Below are positions 45,451-56,415 of a stretch of DNA of 64,000 nt, one piece after another. The notes beneath the pieces were generated by a model. It ran no database searches. It was not told where the DNA came from and worked only from the letters and a program-made list of their open reading frames with translations. Position numbers and translations under genes: made by a program. Positions within the stretch are counted from its first letter, which is position 1. Each line of letters starts with the position of its first letter. The stretch spans positions 268,501 through 332,500 of the forward strand of contig JAJTWR010000051.1 in NCBI GenBank assembly GCA_021613335.1. The letters are read 5' to 3'. Origin of the DNA: Whitmania pigra. Taxonomy: Eukaryota; Annelida; Clitellata; Hirudinida; Haemopidae.

Positions 45451-46091
45451 ATTCAATTTGATGTTGGAGAGAAAATGAAGAAATAACCCAATAAAGTGAG
45501 AGAAACAATATGGGTAGCTTCAACAACAACGTTCTGTTAATAGATCAATGTACCAAGTTATCAGATTTTCTCAAGTTAATGCTGGTTTTACACTTTTTCT
45601 GCCAGTTTTCGCAACTGAAAGAGAACGTTTATTGGTTTATCTTGTATTAATCTTATTAATTAAGGAATAATAGAGATCCAAATAATTAAATGCAAGATTA
45701 GAATTTTTTCATATTTATTCGTTTACTTTTTTAAAATTCTATATTTTTCTAAGTCTATTTTTTATTAGTATTGAAATAACCCGGGGGTCCGCAAATAAGT
45801 CAGTTAACTAATAAGTTTATTAGAGCAGGTATTCAGTTAACGGAACTGAATAATAGAAGTTAAGCCTTTAAGGAATTGAGGTACTTAAGGATGCAAATGG
45901 TTATTTGGGCTTCTAAGTTGTCTTGATTCTCGTTGTTTGTCAGGTGATTATCGAGAATGCTTTTCTGTAGCAAAAATAGATCCCACGTGCCCGGAAAAGA
46001 TGCCAAATATAATTAAGTATAAATTTAATTATATTAGCAATATAAACTTAATTAATTTCCAAAAATCTAAGTTTACAACATTACACCCTCC

Positions 46092-47078
46092 TTAAATCTG
46101 TTCGTCCCGAACAGACTGCTGCTCCCCGTGGTACTTCGCCAGTCGGCGAATGTGTGCCAGCTTCATTTTTACTCTCGGGACACAATCTCTAACACGGTGC
46201 CCATGTACCATCATTGTTTCAATGCGAGCCCGTCCTCCTCTGGTATCTCTACTAAAACGCTTACTGAAAAAGATCAGCAAAACAGCCAACAGCACTAAAT
46301 GCTCGCCTCGAATCTCCGACGACCTCCGAAAGTCAGAAAACCCGCCCTGGCTGAGAACTCCACAAATGAACTCCTCAGACATTGATCCAACCTTATCAAC
46401 CACATACTCACGACCGCCGAGTACCTCACCGCCAACATCTCCACTCTCAGTTACAATGACATCCGCAGCTCCAACCTCCACGACATCTACAGCTGAATCA
46501 AATTCGGAAATTCTCAACTCAAATCGATCGCCACTGTTCTCCGGGCCCAGTTTCTCCACTGATTCCTCAACGCGAGGAGGCTCCACTCTGGTCTCTCCCA
46601 AAGTCCCCCCTTCAATTATTTCCTCGGTTCTCTCCACAACCGATACCAACGAGGCAATCGTGCACTGAACTGGCTCATCGGACTTAGGCGCGACCTCTCT
46701 GGAGTTTGCGAAACTCTCCCTCAGCTCACCTTTGTCCTCATTCTCAACATTTATTGGGAGCTCCACTATTGGACTGTCCCCGTCAACTACCAAACTGGCC
46801 TCACTCACCTCAGCAAAGGTCTCCTCAGCACCGTTCTCCTCACCCAGCTCTTCCCTCAGCTCCATTCCCGATTCCTCACTCCATGGAAGAAACACTTCGC
46901 TTTCCAAAGTTCTTCCATCTACAATTTCCTCGGTCTCCTTCTCAACCGAAACCAGTGTGGCAATCGGGTACACTGCTGAGGCCCCAGCTGGCATGATGTT
47001 TATGGTGCTTGATGGAGTCTCCTCCGGTTGGTAGCTAGTAGAGGCCTTGTTGGAGAAAACCTCAGTTACTTTTTCCAT
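46092..47078 (-). CDS. Acidic second ORF of the LTR retrotransposon, unknown function
   Basis: 328 codons from ATG at 47078 to a TAA that touches the purine tract. It is Glu-, Ser- and Val-rich and low in complexity for ~260 residues, with an internal repeat: TLVSVEKETEEIVDGRTLES recurs as SLVSVVERTEEIIEGGTLGE. A hydrophobic stretch HLVLLAVLLIFF (~residues 260-272) is followed by a basic tail ending HGEQQSVRDEQI. I recognise no catalytic domain. It overlaps the upstream ORF by 13 nt in the -1 frame, as gag and pro/pol often do. It may be a gag-derived or rearranged accessory protein; the hydrophobic stretch could be a membrane anchor, but this is weak. Confidence 0.6.
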   Translation of the reverse strand: MEKVTEVFSNKASTSYQPEETPSSTINIMPAGASAVYPIATLVSVEKETEEIVDGRTLESEVFLPWSEESGMELREELGEENGAEETFAEVSEASLVVDGDSPIVELPINVENEDKGELRESFANSREVAPKSDEPVQCTIASLVSVVERTEEIIEGGTLGETRVEPPRVEESVEKLGPENSGDRFELRISEFDSAVDVVEVGAADVIVTESGDVGGEVLGGREYVVDKVGSMSEEFICGVLSQGGFSDFRRSSEIRGEHLVLLAVLLIFFSKRFSRDTRGGRARIETMMVHGHRVRDCVPRVKMKLAHIRRLAKYHGEQQSVRDEQI

Positions 47079-47296
47079 TTTTCTTCAAAGCTTTGCATCA
47101 TTTTATTTATATTTCCCATCGCCCATTTCAGACCCGGATCAACAAACATATAAGCTTCTGGATCCTCACCCTGGTCTACTATCCACGACAGCAGGCGATC
47201 CTGCAATTCTTCCCTGGAGCCTTTCGAATCCATTTGCCTCAACTTAAGCTCACGTCTCATTCCAGCAAAAGTTAAATCTTCTAAGACCTTGCTCAT
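47066..47296 (-). CDS. SAP-like N-terminal gag ORF
   Basis: 76 codons starting 15 nt inside the PBS. MSKVLEDLTFAGMRRELKLR followed by GSREELQDRLLSWI has the LxxxLKxRxLxxxGxxxxLxxRL pattern of a SAP DNA-binding helix-turn-helix, seen at the start of some retrotransposon gag proteins. It probably binds nucleic acid. Translation may continue into the overlapping downstream frame by -1 frameshifting near 47070. Confidence 0.6.
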   Translation of the reverse strand: MSKVLEDLTFAGMRRELKLRQMDSKGSREELQDRLLSWIVDQGEDPEAYMFVDPGLKWAMGNINKMMQSFEEKWKK

Positions 47297-47754
47297 GACT
47301 TACTTTTTGGGATCCCACTCCTGACACCAATGAAATAACCCGGGGGTCCGCAAATAAGTCAGTTAACTAATAAGTTTATTAGAGCAGGTATTCAGTTAAC
47401 GGAACTGAATAATAGAAGTTAAGCCTTTAAGGAATTGAGGTACTTAAGGATGCAAATGGTTATTTGGGCTTCTAAGTTGTCTTGATTCTCGTTGTTTGTC
47501 AGGTGATTATCGAGAATGCTTTTCTGTAGCAAAAATAGATCCCACGTGCCCGGAAAAGATGCCAAATATAATTAAGTATAAATTTAATTATATTAGCAAT
47601 ATAAACTTAATTAATTTCCAAAAATCTAAGTTTACAACAGTATTATAGAATTTTTGATATGTTGTAAACCAATCTCAGATGGAAGATTTATTTTATTCAT
47701 AAAAATGTACTGTCATAGCTTAAATACCTAGAATTAAATCTATAAATGAAACCA

Positions 47755-47890
47755 ACAATCACCAGTCAAAAGTATCTCTTTTACATTCACCTATGACTAC
47801 ACCTATGCAAACGATATCCCATCTGATATCCATTTACTTCTGAAATGATAAAAACAGCTCGTATAGCCACTAGCCATAGGATCATCTTAA
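47755..47890 (+). repeat. Short duplication, paired with 54065-54185
   Basis: aaaagtatctc...cacctatga...acacctaygcaaacgatatc...tccatttacttct is shared by both sites at high similarity. In the second site it lies directly after the MULE-like arm. Confidence 0.75.
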
Positions 47891-47964
47891 TCTTAATGTT
47901 AATGTATTAATTAATTGCACGACGCACTAGATGGCTTTTCTGAGAATAATAATAATAATAAAAG

Positions 47965-48840
47965 CAGTGTTGTGCAGTATCGAATTACATGTAATTCGTT
48001 ACTGTAATTAGTTACATTTCTTGGTAATTTTTACTTGTAACAGTTAAAAAAATTTTTTTTTACTTTTACTTGTAACAAATTACTATTTTCGGTCATACTT
48101 TTAATTCGTTACCTTTTTGGCGCAAGACGTTACAAAGTAACATAAATAAAATTTTAAATTAGTTTATTTTATTCTAAAATTTGTTAAAATTCTAGATTGT
48201 TAATCTTTGGTTCGTTCGAAAACCTTCTTCTTTCCGATCATCGCTCATTTGTTATTGTGGCTATCGCCGTTCGTTTTTGTTAAATCGGAAATTGTTGGTT
48301 AGTCATACCGAAGCTTTTTTAATATATATTATTTTATATACAAAATAATAATATAAGATTTAATATATCGTAGTTTGGATTCATTTGAAGTCAGTTTGAG
48401 TGTTGTTAACGAAGATAAGAGGAACAAGGGTGAATATAGTCCGTGGCCGTATTTGAACAAAATATTCAGATTTCAATCAAAGGAAAATCATATAAGTATG
48501 CATGCCTACTCTGCCAACTGAAAAAAAACTATATGTTCAGCATATGAAGGTTCTTCATCTAACTTGAAGAAGCAAGTGGAACGCATGCATCCAACAGAAG
48601 TTGAGGAATATGGGATATCTGTTGCCAAACGTTGTCAAGCTTCATGAGAAACTGGTAGCCAAAATAGCATCTTCTAATGCAGCAATGGTGGACGAGCTGA
48701 AAGCATCTCATTCATCTGATGCTGGCTTAAAGAAGCCACTAAAATTGGAAACTCTAATGGACATCCAGGTTTGTTACTGCAATCCAGAACTGGTTTGTAT
48801 GTTTCCAAGCGAGAATTAGCCAAATAACACAAAACAAGAA
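47965..48840 (+). mobile_element. hAT B family, partial copy
   Basis: Begins CAGTGTTGTGCAGTATCGAA, the same end as the right end of element B (2349-3705) in opposite orientation, and continues collinearly through the BED-finger region. Frames are broken and the first zinc-ligand His of the finger is Gln. After ~48735 it leaves the element B sequence; no right end or target duplication is seen. Confidence 0.8.
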
Positions 48841-49520
48841 TGGTAATTTTTAAATCCATAATGTTACTAATTTTTGAAGCCCATAAAGCAGTTAATTTTT
48901 GAACTAAATCAACTCTTAAATAAAACCTGACGCTATCACACTGTAGCTCGTATTTTAATATTAAGAAAAAATTTCATAAGGTCTTTTCCAAGTTACTATT
49001 ATTATTTGTTTGTCTTTTCAGAGTTCATTTTCCATTGTTAAGACTTTGGTTACTAAAAGTACCTTGTGCCTTGCAATCAATATTACCTTTGAACAACCAC
49101 ATTGTTTGAGTTCATTCTTCGTTCTTAAGAAGTCTGCTTTTAGTCTCATATAAAAAACTTAAACGACATGCGGAAATTATCTATCAAAATTCTTCTCGTT
49201 ATTAATATGTTTGGAAAGTTTATTCAGAATAATAACAAATAATAATAATAAACATTTTGGGAATGCAGATTATTTCAATCTTTCCAAAGAGGTTTTTCAA
49301 AGAAGACACTAAAAATGGAAACTCGAATGGACATCCAGGTTTGTTACTGCAATCCAGAACTGGTTTGAATGTTTCCAAGCGAGCATAAGTCAAATAACAC
49401 AAAATAAAAGTGGCGACCTTTAAATCCATGATACCATCCGTAGCAATAAATTTGTGCACTAAATCAACTCTTGAAGTAGCCTGACGCCATCATGTTGTAG
49501 CTCGTAATTTCGAAGATTTC
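48735..49520. repeat. Two diverged copies of a ~220-bp block
   Basis: 48735-48960 and 49300-49520 share ggacatccaggtttgttact, gcaatccagaactggtttg and aaatcaactctt in the same order. R2-like sequence (tgcttttagtctcata) lies between them at 49128. No conserved frame. Confidence 0.75.
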
Positions 49521-50000
49521 TTCATGTCATTTCTGGATCAATTTTCCATTGTTAAGACCTCAGTTTTAGTCGGAAATGTATGAATTATTGTGACTGGCGG
49601 AAAAAATCGATCAAAATGTCCTATTTATTATCTCTTTTTTTGTGAATTTTTTTCTGAACAATAAATGTTTGGATTTTCTCCACTTTTGTATTTTTTTTAT
49701 AAAGATATTATATAGATTATATAGACTTTGATATTCACGACATACAAAAAATTAAAAATTAAAAAAATTCAGACTTGATAACCCCCAAGAACTTAAATTT
49801 TTGATGATCATTTGACAATTGACGTACATTTGACATCTGAAAAAAGTTTTAGAATCTAATAAAATATTGCGTTTCGAACTGCTTTAGTACCTGAAAAAGT
49901 TTGTCGCTGGTCGGTTGAATTTTACATTCGACATTAGGATTAATTATAAAAATTTGAAATAATTACTTGTAAATACTTATAAGAATTTAATCAAAATTTA
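49521..50000. other. Upstream region of the plus-strand F5/8C copy
   Basis: AT-rich, with a weak R2 match at 49555-49640. TATAAAAA at 49945-49952 is the only promoter-like signal. Confidence 0.45.
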
Positions 50001-50002
50001 AT

Positions 50003-51690
50003 ATGGTTTTATTAATGTTGCAGATATTTTTTATAAAAGGTTGGCAAAGATTAAAATATTGAATTAAAATTTTACATTAAATCTAACTACTTATCCTAAA
50101 TTGATTATCGAGATGAATTAAACATTTAAATTTAAAAATATTTATGATGTTACCAATGGATTAAGTTCTTTTATTTGCTTCTTATTAACTGATTGCTGGT
50201 TTGGTTTAATCTGAGTAATCAATTAAATAGAATAGAGTTTTTCTATCAATGTTGCAATAGTTTTTATATAATGATTGCAACAAGATTTCAAACTTAATTC
50301 AAAAATTAAATGTTTTGAATATATTTGACTTTAAAATTCTATTAACAGCCTTAATGTGGACCGTGATAGTGGCGGACGAAAACGTGGCTTATGGAAAGCT
50401 TTGCAGCCAAAGTTCTTACAATGGCAGTAACTCAGCTTTTTTTGGCCGTTGATGGAAATGATACCACATGTTTTAAATCCAAAAATTCTGGATATCAATG
50501 GATGTACGTGGATCTCTCGTGGAAGTACAATATGCAGAGAGTGGCACTGTATGGAATTGTGACCACAGGTAAAAACTGTTGTAATTGTAATTGTTTCGAG
50601 TTTTATTTTAACAAGTAAGTTACCTTTGGACATACTTAATTTATTTTTTAAATGCAAATAAACACTTTTAATATTTAGATTACCTGCGCATATTTCTTAC
50701 CAATACGGAAAACACTGCAAGTGCAACATACTTTACCATCAACTGCTTTTTAATGTACAATGGTTCCTACAAAGGTGGAATAATGGCACAATTTAATTGT
50801 CCAAATGATTCAAGGAACTTGATGAGATACATGTTTGTGGTTCAGTCTAAAGTGTCTTTGTATCAATTGATAATTTGCGAAATAGATTCAACCGGATCAT
50901 GGGCTGAACGTAAGTATATTAAAATTACGTTTTAACTATACTAAATTGTTAGTGTTTAAAAGATTTATTGTTAATTTGTTTTGTCATTTGAACATATTGT
51001 TAATAAAACACAGTTAATCCAAGAAGGGATAATGTTCTTTACAAAAAGCCAACAAGTAATTATTATAATGACAAGGGTAAACACAATCCATCAAAAGCTG
51101 TGGATGGGATAAGAGATACTAATCTAGATCATGGGTTTTGTTACGAATCTCTAGGAAAATTTCTTTATTTTGACTGGATAAAAATTGACATGTTGGAAAG
51201 CTACACCATTGATTATGTTGCGATCACAACCTGGAATTTGGCTTACGGTAAGTTTCTTTAATATAAAATATAAATCACAATTAATACAATTACATCAAAA
51301 TTGAATATTTTCTTCTTTGCTTTTAGCTGCTCCAAGCATGTCATACACGTTCGGTTTCGCTGATTATGATTTTAAATCATTACGTCCTATATTGTATCCA
51401 CTTTGCGGTCAAATTGATAATGTGAAAGATGGAACTAGGGTCACTTTGCAATGTAATGCCAATCTTTAAAGTTGGTGGGTAGAAACAGTGTACCTTTGAT
51501 GGGAAAACATAAGAAATTGGTTTCTTTGACTGCTGTTCAGTGTTCTGTTTATTGTAGCAACTACAAATGCTATACTTTCAGCTTTAATGTTCAAAAAAAG
51601 TTGTGCCGAATTAACTATAACGATTACCTAAATGGAGTTTCCTTAATACCAGATGACGGGTGGAACACATGGACAGCTGTATATGCTTGA
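50003..51690 (+). pseudogene. F5/8C + PAN-like gene, frameshifted and internally deleted
   Basis: Paralogue of 41269-43446. Exons 50003-50039 (MVLLMLQIFFIK), 50349-50568, 50679-50909, 51014-51247 and a partial fifth from 51327. Exon 2 has one extra T in a run of seven (near 50433-50439), 220 nt instead of 219, which shifts the frame before AVDGNDTTCF. Exon 5 breaks off in CNANL at ~51468 and is fused directly to the middle of exon 6 (LVGRN at ~51472), losing half of exon 5, intron 5 and the start of exon 6. Splice sites of exons 1-4 are intact. If transcripts skipped to exons 5-6 of the copy downstream, only the extra T would prevent a product. Confidence 0.87.
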
Positions 51691-51728
51691 ATCTGATTAA
51701 CGGAGCAACAGTTATGAGCATTTTCATG

Positions 51729-53406
51729 TCTAAAGTGTCTTTGTATCAATTGATAATTTGTGAAATAGATGCAATCGGATTATGGGCAGAACGTAAGTAT
51801 ATTAAAATTACGTTTTAACTACACTAAATTGTTAGTGTTTAAAATTTATCTAATGTCAGAATGTCAATTAATAAAACACAGTTATTCCAAGAAGGGATAA
51901 TGTTCTTTACAAAAAACCAGCAACTAATTTTTATAATTACACCGGTATAAACAATCCATCAAAAGCTGTGGATGGGATAAGAGATACTAATCTAGATCAT
52001 GGGTTCTGTTACGAAGCTCAAGAATATGGTTATAATCATGGCTGGATAAAAATTGACATGTTGTTAAGCTACACCATTGATTATGTTGCGGTTACAACCA
52101 AGAATTTGAGTTATGGTAAGTTTGTTTTATATAAAAAGTAAATCACATTTAATACAATTAAATAAAAATTGAATATTTTCTTGTTTGCTTTTAGCTGCTC
52201 CAAGAATGTCATACTATTTTGGTTTCTCTGAATATGATTTTCGTAGTATAACTCGTATATTGTATCCTGTTTGCGCTCAAAGTTTTAATGTGACACCTGG
52301 AATCAGGGTCACTTGGCAATGTAATGCCAACCTGCCTGCTTATAGATTCTTCTCTGTTCAACAAGCCAATGATGTCAAAGGACGTCTTCTCAATATATGT
52401 GAAGTTGAGGCCTACACACCTTTAAACAAAAGTAAGTGTAGAACATAATATTAATTCAGTCTTGAAGAGAGGACACCTTAGTAGTATGAGTCCAAACTGT
52501 CTTCTCTGTAATTTTTTTTATAGCGCTTATTAACTACGCATCCGTGTTATAGTAGGACGGAAACCATAAGATAACCCCATCATTTCCTTAGAAATATAAA
52601 AAATATAATTTTAATAACACTCAATTTTATTCCTAGCATCACTTTATTATGTATAAAAGTCTTGTAAATTTTAATATAAATTGATCAAGTAAAACTTGTA
52701 AAATATGCAATATAACATTTAAGGGCCAATGAATAACTATGAGCACATTTGATATAAGTTATATCCAATAAAATTTGAAATCTTTGATACTCACGCAATC
52801 GAAATGCACTTTATGCAAATATTATCGATATATGAAAATTTAAACGAGGTAAAAATTAATTAAGGAGAGGGGCAGTTTGATCGTTCCATGGGGCTTAAAA
52901 GCGTTTTGTACCTAAATTCAGTTTTTGTAACTTTGTACTCTTCGCTCTTTCAAAACAAAAAAGCGTTATTTACATAAAAAAAAACAATTCCGCATCAATC
53001 AACTGCCCGTTGTTCTTAACTGCCCGTTCTTGAGGATCATGCTCTAGAAGACTTTTACTGTGTAAAAATCAATTAGTTAAAATCACTGGAAATATATTGC
53101 GAAATGTTGTTATAAATATTTTGGTGAAGTCTAATTTTTTTGACATTAAAGTATGCTTTAAATCTGGCAGATTCAAAAATTTGGAAATTAGTAGGTAGAA
53201 ACAGAACACCGTTATTTGGACAACAAAAGAAATTGGTCTCTTCGACTACTGTTCAGTGTTCTGTTTATTGTAGCAACTACAAAGGCGATTCTTTCAGCTT
53301 CCATGCTCAAAAAAAGTTGTGCCAAATTAACTATCACCTAAATGGAATTTACCTAGCATTAAATGACGGCTGGAACACGTGGACATCTGTATATGCTCAG
53401 TTCTGA
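51729..53406 (+). pseudogene. F5/8C + PAN-like gene, 5'-truncated tandem copy
   Basis: Starts abruptly inside exon 3 (51729-51792; SKVSLYQLIICEIDAIGLWA). Exons 4 (51882-52115), 5 (52195-52431) and 6 (53171-53406) are intact with good splice sites, in phase, and have no stops: NPSKAVDGIRDTNLDHGFC, NANLPAYRFFSVQQAND, CEVEAYTPLNK and a PAN-like end VQCSVYCSNYKGDSF. It lacks a signal peptide and the first F5/8C domain, so it is no gene alone, but its exons could serve as 3' exons for the copy at 50003. Intron 5 (52432-53170) is longer than in the minus-strand gene. Confidence 0.87.
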
Positions 53407-53409
53407 TTA

Positions 53410-53880
53410 GCGGAGCAACAATTATGAGCATTTTCATGTAAAACAACATTATCACATATTTATTAAAATGCTTAAGTCAAGTGACATTGTTTTGTGATTT
53501 TGAAATACTTTTATATATTGATAACATTGCATTTTAGAATTTTCTGATGTTCTTACTTCGTATCTGGAGATTGCTGCAGCAGCTAAAATTAACTATTTTA
53601 TAACATTGCAACAGTTAAATTACAACTAACTATTGTAACTATTGCTTTTGTTTTCATTATTGGTGCATCAAAAATTAATGTCTTAAATCACATTTTCGTA
53701 AGTGTTTAGCATGTAATTTTTTAGCGTTTTCATTTTGATCGTTTTGCACTTGTAACAACATTAATTATACCAGAGATCTTCATTCGTCTGATTGCTCCAA
53801 CGAGAAAAATGTTAAGTATAAGCAGCCTAAATAATAAAACTAGCAAAACATCAAATTCCAACAAGCTTAGCTACAGCCAT
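53410..53880. other. 3' flank of the F5/8C copies
   Basis: The first ~40 bp (gagcaacaattatgagcattttcatg) equal the flank after the fused exon at 51690-51728. Nothing else recognised. Confidence 0.45.
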
Positions 53881-53885
53881 GGACG

Positions 53886-54061
53886 GCAGCCCGGCGACAA
53901 AATAGCCCCGACAATATAGCCCTGTGACAAAATAGCCCAAGACAAAATAGCCCCGACAAAACAGCCCCGACAAAACAGCCCCGACAAAACAGCCCCGTCA
54001 ATATAGCCCAAGACAAAATAGCCCAAGACAAAATAGCCCCGTCAAAACAGCCCCGACAAAA
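53886..54061. repeat. Single arm of the MULE-like element
   Basis: About 12 blocks of GACAAAATAGCCC(C/A)A or GACAAAACAGCCCC, as in the left arm of 7281-7815 but longer. There is no inverted right arm within reach and no 9-bp duplication, so it is a truncated or expanded arm. Confidence 0.8.
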
Positions 54062-54419
54062 CCTCGAATCACCAGTAAAAAGTATCTCTATCTCTATTAC
54101 ATTCACCTATGAATACACCTACGCAAACGATATCCCACCTGATATCCATTTACTTCTCAAATGATAAAAACAGCTCTAGCCATGGGCTCATGAATCAAAT
54201 TCCATGAGAATGCGCCTCACAGAAACTATTATAAAGCCACAAAATGTAAACTTTAGAAGTTGTTTAACTATATTTTGTAATGGAAAAGAAAAACCTAGGG
54301 TTATAATTTTAATACTTTAAAACCTGTGATTTCAGAGCAACTTCAGGACATTTGTCCCCTGACCAAAAATTCAAATTTTAAGAATTTTAATGCAGACCTT
54401 GTCACAACAATCGTTTTTG

Positions 54420-54460
54420 TGATCTTATTTATTTATTTATTTGTTTATTTATTTGTCAAA
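54420..54460. repeat. (TTTA)n short array
   Basis: About ten units with TTTG variants. Confidence 0.8.
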
Positions 54461-54599
54461 ACATTTTGCGGGGTCATATATGACCTCCTACGCAAATCTG
54501 TGCAATGGTTGCAGGTGTTCGTAAAAACAGGGCGCAAAGATTACAACGTTAATCGACCGCTTAATTAGAAGATGATTATTGATGTCAATGAGTGAAAGG

Positions 54600-55145
54600 C
54601 TGTTTTGACGAGGCTATTATGTTGCCCAGTCTTCTCAGACCCCACAGCAAAACAACAAGTGATGCCAAAGACGTGAAAGAATGAAGAAAAGCACAGAAAG
54701 TCAGGAAAATCCTCCCTTTTCCAAATAATTCCAACCCTAAAGAAAAGGTTAAGTCGGATTGGGACCTCCGGATGACTTGATGACCCGGTTTCATTTTACC
54801 AGAAGTCTTAATTTTTCTAGTTTTATTTACGACCCAAAGTTGAATTTTCTGGACCTTCCTGTCCCTTCAGTTTTTGCGAATAATATAAAGAACAATTCAT
54901 TCTTTCAGGTTCAAAGGAGTTATAGTGATCTGTGTCTCAAACTTGCACTTAAAAATATTAGAAGCATTAACAATAAGTTCAACGAGATCCATTTAATTCT
55001 CCACAATTTCATTCCAAACATCTTTTGTCTGGCTGAAACATGGTTCTCAAATGACATACGAAGCAGCCTTTTTCTACCTAATGGTTTCACCGCTGTCCGA
55101 TGGGATAGACGCTCAAGAGGAGGAGTTGCTTTGATCATCAAAAAC
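54600..55145 (+). pseudogene. LINE apurinic-type endonuclease N-terminus
   Basis: From ~54920 the plus strand reads LKLALKNIRSINNKFNEIHL, NIFCLAETWFSND, VRWDRRSRGGVALIIKN. These are the N, the ET (catalytic Glu) and the GGVA blocks of the exonuclease-endonuclease-phosphatase domain that starts LINE ORF2. The region before it (54779-54910) is open and may be the ORF2 N-terminal extension. The domain is not completed: after ~60 residues it enters the 24-bp minisatellite. The Asp and His of the active-site C-terminal half are absent. Confidence 0.8.
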
Positions 55146-56088
55146 ATTAAAACATTACATATCATCAGCATTAAAACATTACATATCATCAGCATTAAAG
55201 CATTACATATCATCAGCATTAAAACATTACATATCATCAGGATTAAAATATTACGTATCACCAGCATTAAAACATTACATATCATCAGGATTAAAACATT
55301 ACATATCATCAGCATTAAAACATTACATATCATCAGGATTAAAACATTACATATCATCAGGATTAAAACATTACATATCATCAGGATTAAAACATTACAT
55401 ATCATCAGCATTAAAACATTACATATCATCAGGATTAAAACATTACATATCATCAGGATTAAAACATTACATATCATCAGCATTAAAACATTACATATCA
55501 TCAGGATTAAAACATTATATATCATCAGCATTAAAACATTACCTATCATCAGCATTAAAACATTACATATCATCAGGATTAAAACATTACGTATCATCAG
55601 CATTAAAACATTACATATCATCAGGATTAAAACATTACATATCACCAGCATTAAAACATTACATATCATCAGGATTATAACATTACATATCATCAGCATT
55701 AAAACATTACGTATCATCAGCATTAAAACATTACATATCATCAGCATTAAAACATTACATATCATCAGCATTAAAACATTACATATCATCAGCATTAAAA
55801 CATTACATATCATCAGCATTAAAACATTACGTATCATCAGCATTAAAACATTACATATCATCAGCATTCAAACATTACGTATCATCAGCATTAAAACATT
55901 ACATATCATCAGCATTAAAACATTACATATCATCAGCATTAAAACATTACATATCATCAGCATTAAAACATTACATATCATCAGCATTAAAACATTACAT
56001 ATCATCAGCATTAAAACATTATATATCATCAGCATTAAAACATTACATATCATCAGCATTAAAACATTACATATCATCAGGATTATTC
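55146..56088. repeat. 24-bp minisatellite, ~39 units, in frame with the LINE ORF
   Basis: The unit is ATTAAAACATTACATATCAT followed by CAGC or CAGG. It keeps the LINE frame open, coding the octapeptide IKTLHIIS or IKTLHIIR about 39 times, up to a stop at 56109. The CAGG (Arg) variant is interspersed with CAGC in the first ~22 units and nearly absent from the last ~17, apart from the final unit; ACGTAT replaces ACATAT in scattered units. The other strand is open too because 24 is a multiple of 3. Confidence 0.95.
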
Positions 56089-56320
56089 CCACATTGAAAT
56101 CGTTTGTGTAGACTCAAGAATTGGCTTTCAAAACCACCGCTTTATTGGTTAATAATAATTATTGGTTAACATCGGAAACGAGAATTCGATTTGAACTAGA
56201 AACCATTTTCCTTGGCGAAGACATTAAAATTCGATGAATATTTTCTTGGTCTCTAACAATTCCGATTCAATTTCTTGTGCATTGATTGAATTTGAAAGAC
56301 TGAGAAAATACAGGAATAAA

Positions 56321-56323
<3 letters not shown>

Positions 56324-56413
<90 letters not shown>
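56324..56413. repeat. (AAT)n microsatellite
   Basis: About 30 pure AAT units. It follows 56091-56323, which could be the LINE's 3' region, so this may be the tail of the element that starts near 54600. Confidence 0.88.

Positions 56414-56415
<2 letters not shown>

Larger units (their letters stand above)
45772..47639 (-). mobile_element. Young non-autonomous LTR retrotransposon
   Basis: Two 309-bp LTRs (45772-46080, 47331-47639) that I find identical base for base, TG...CA, flanked by a 4-bp duplication GTAT (45768-45771, 47640-47643). On the minus strand the PBS is 18 nt at 47329-47312, one base inside the LTR, complementary to ATCCCACTCCTGACACCA, the 3' end of animal tRNA-Leu as I remember it. 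A purine tract AAGGAGGGTG (46093-46084) precedes the other LTR. The internal 1.25 kb codes for two overlapping frames and no protease, reverse transcriptase or integrase. LTR identity implies recent insertion with help in trans. Confidence 0.93.

Noticed and set aside
46150..47034. Plus-strand Ser/Thr/Pro-rich ORFs as mucin-like proteins
   Set aside because: They are antisense to the retrotransposon ORF, whose orientation is fixed by the PBS and purine tract.
54920..56092. Minus-strand ORFs of Met/Leu/Ile/Cys/Asn/Val repeats as a membrane protein
   Set aside because: They are the complement of the 24-bp minisatellite; a unit divisible by three keeps both strands open by chance.
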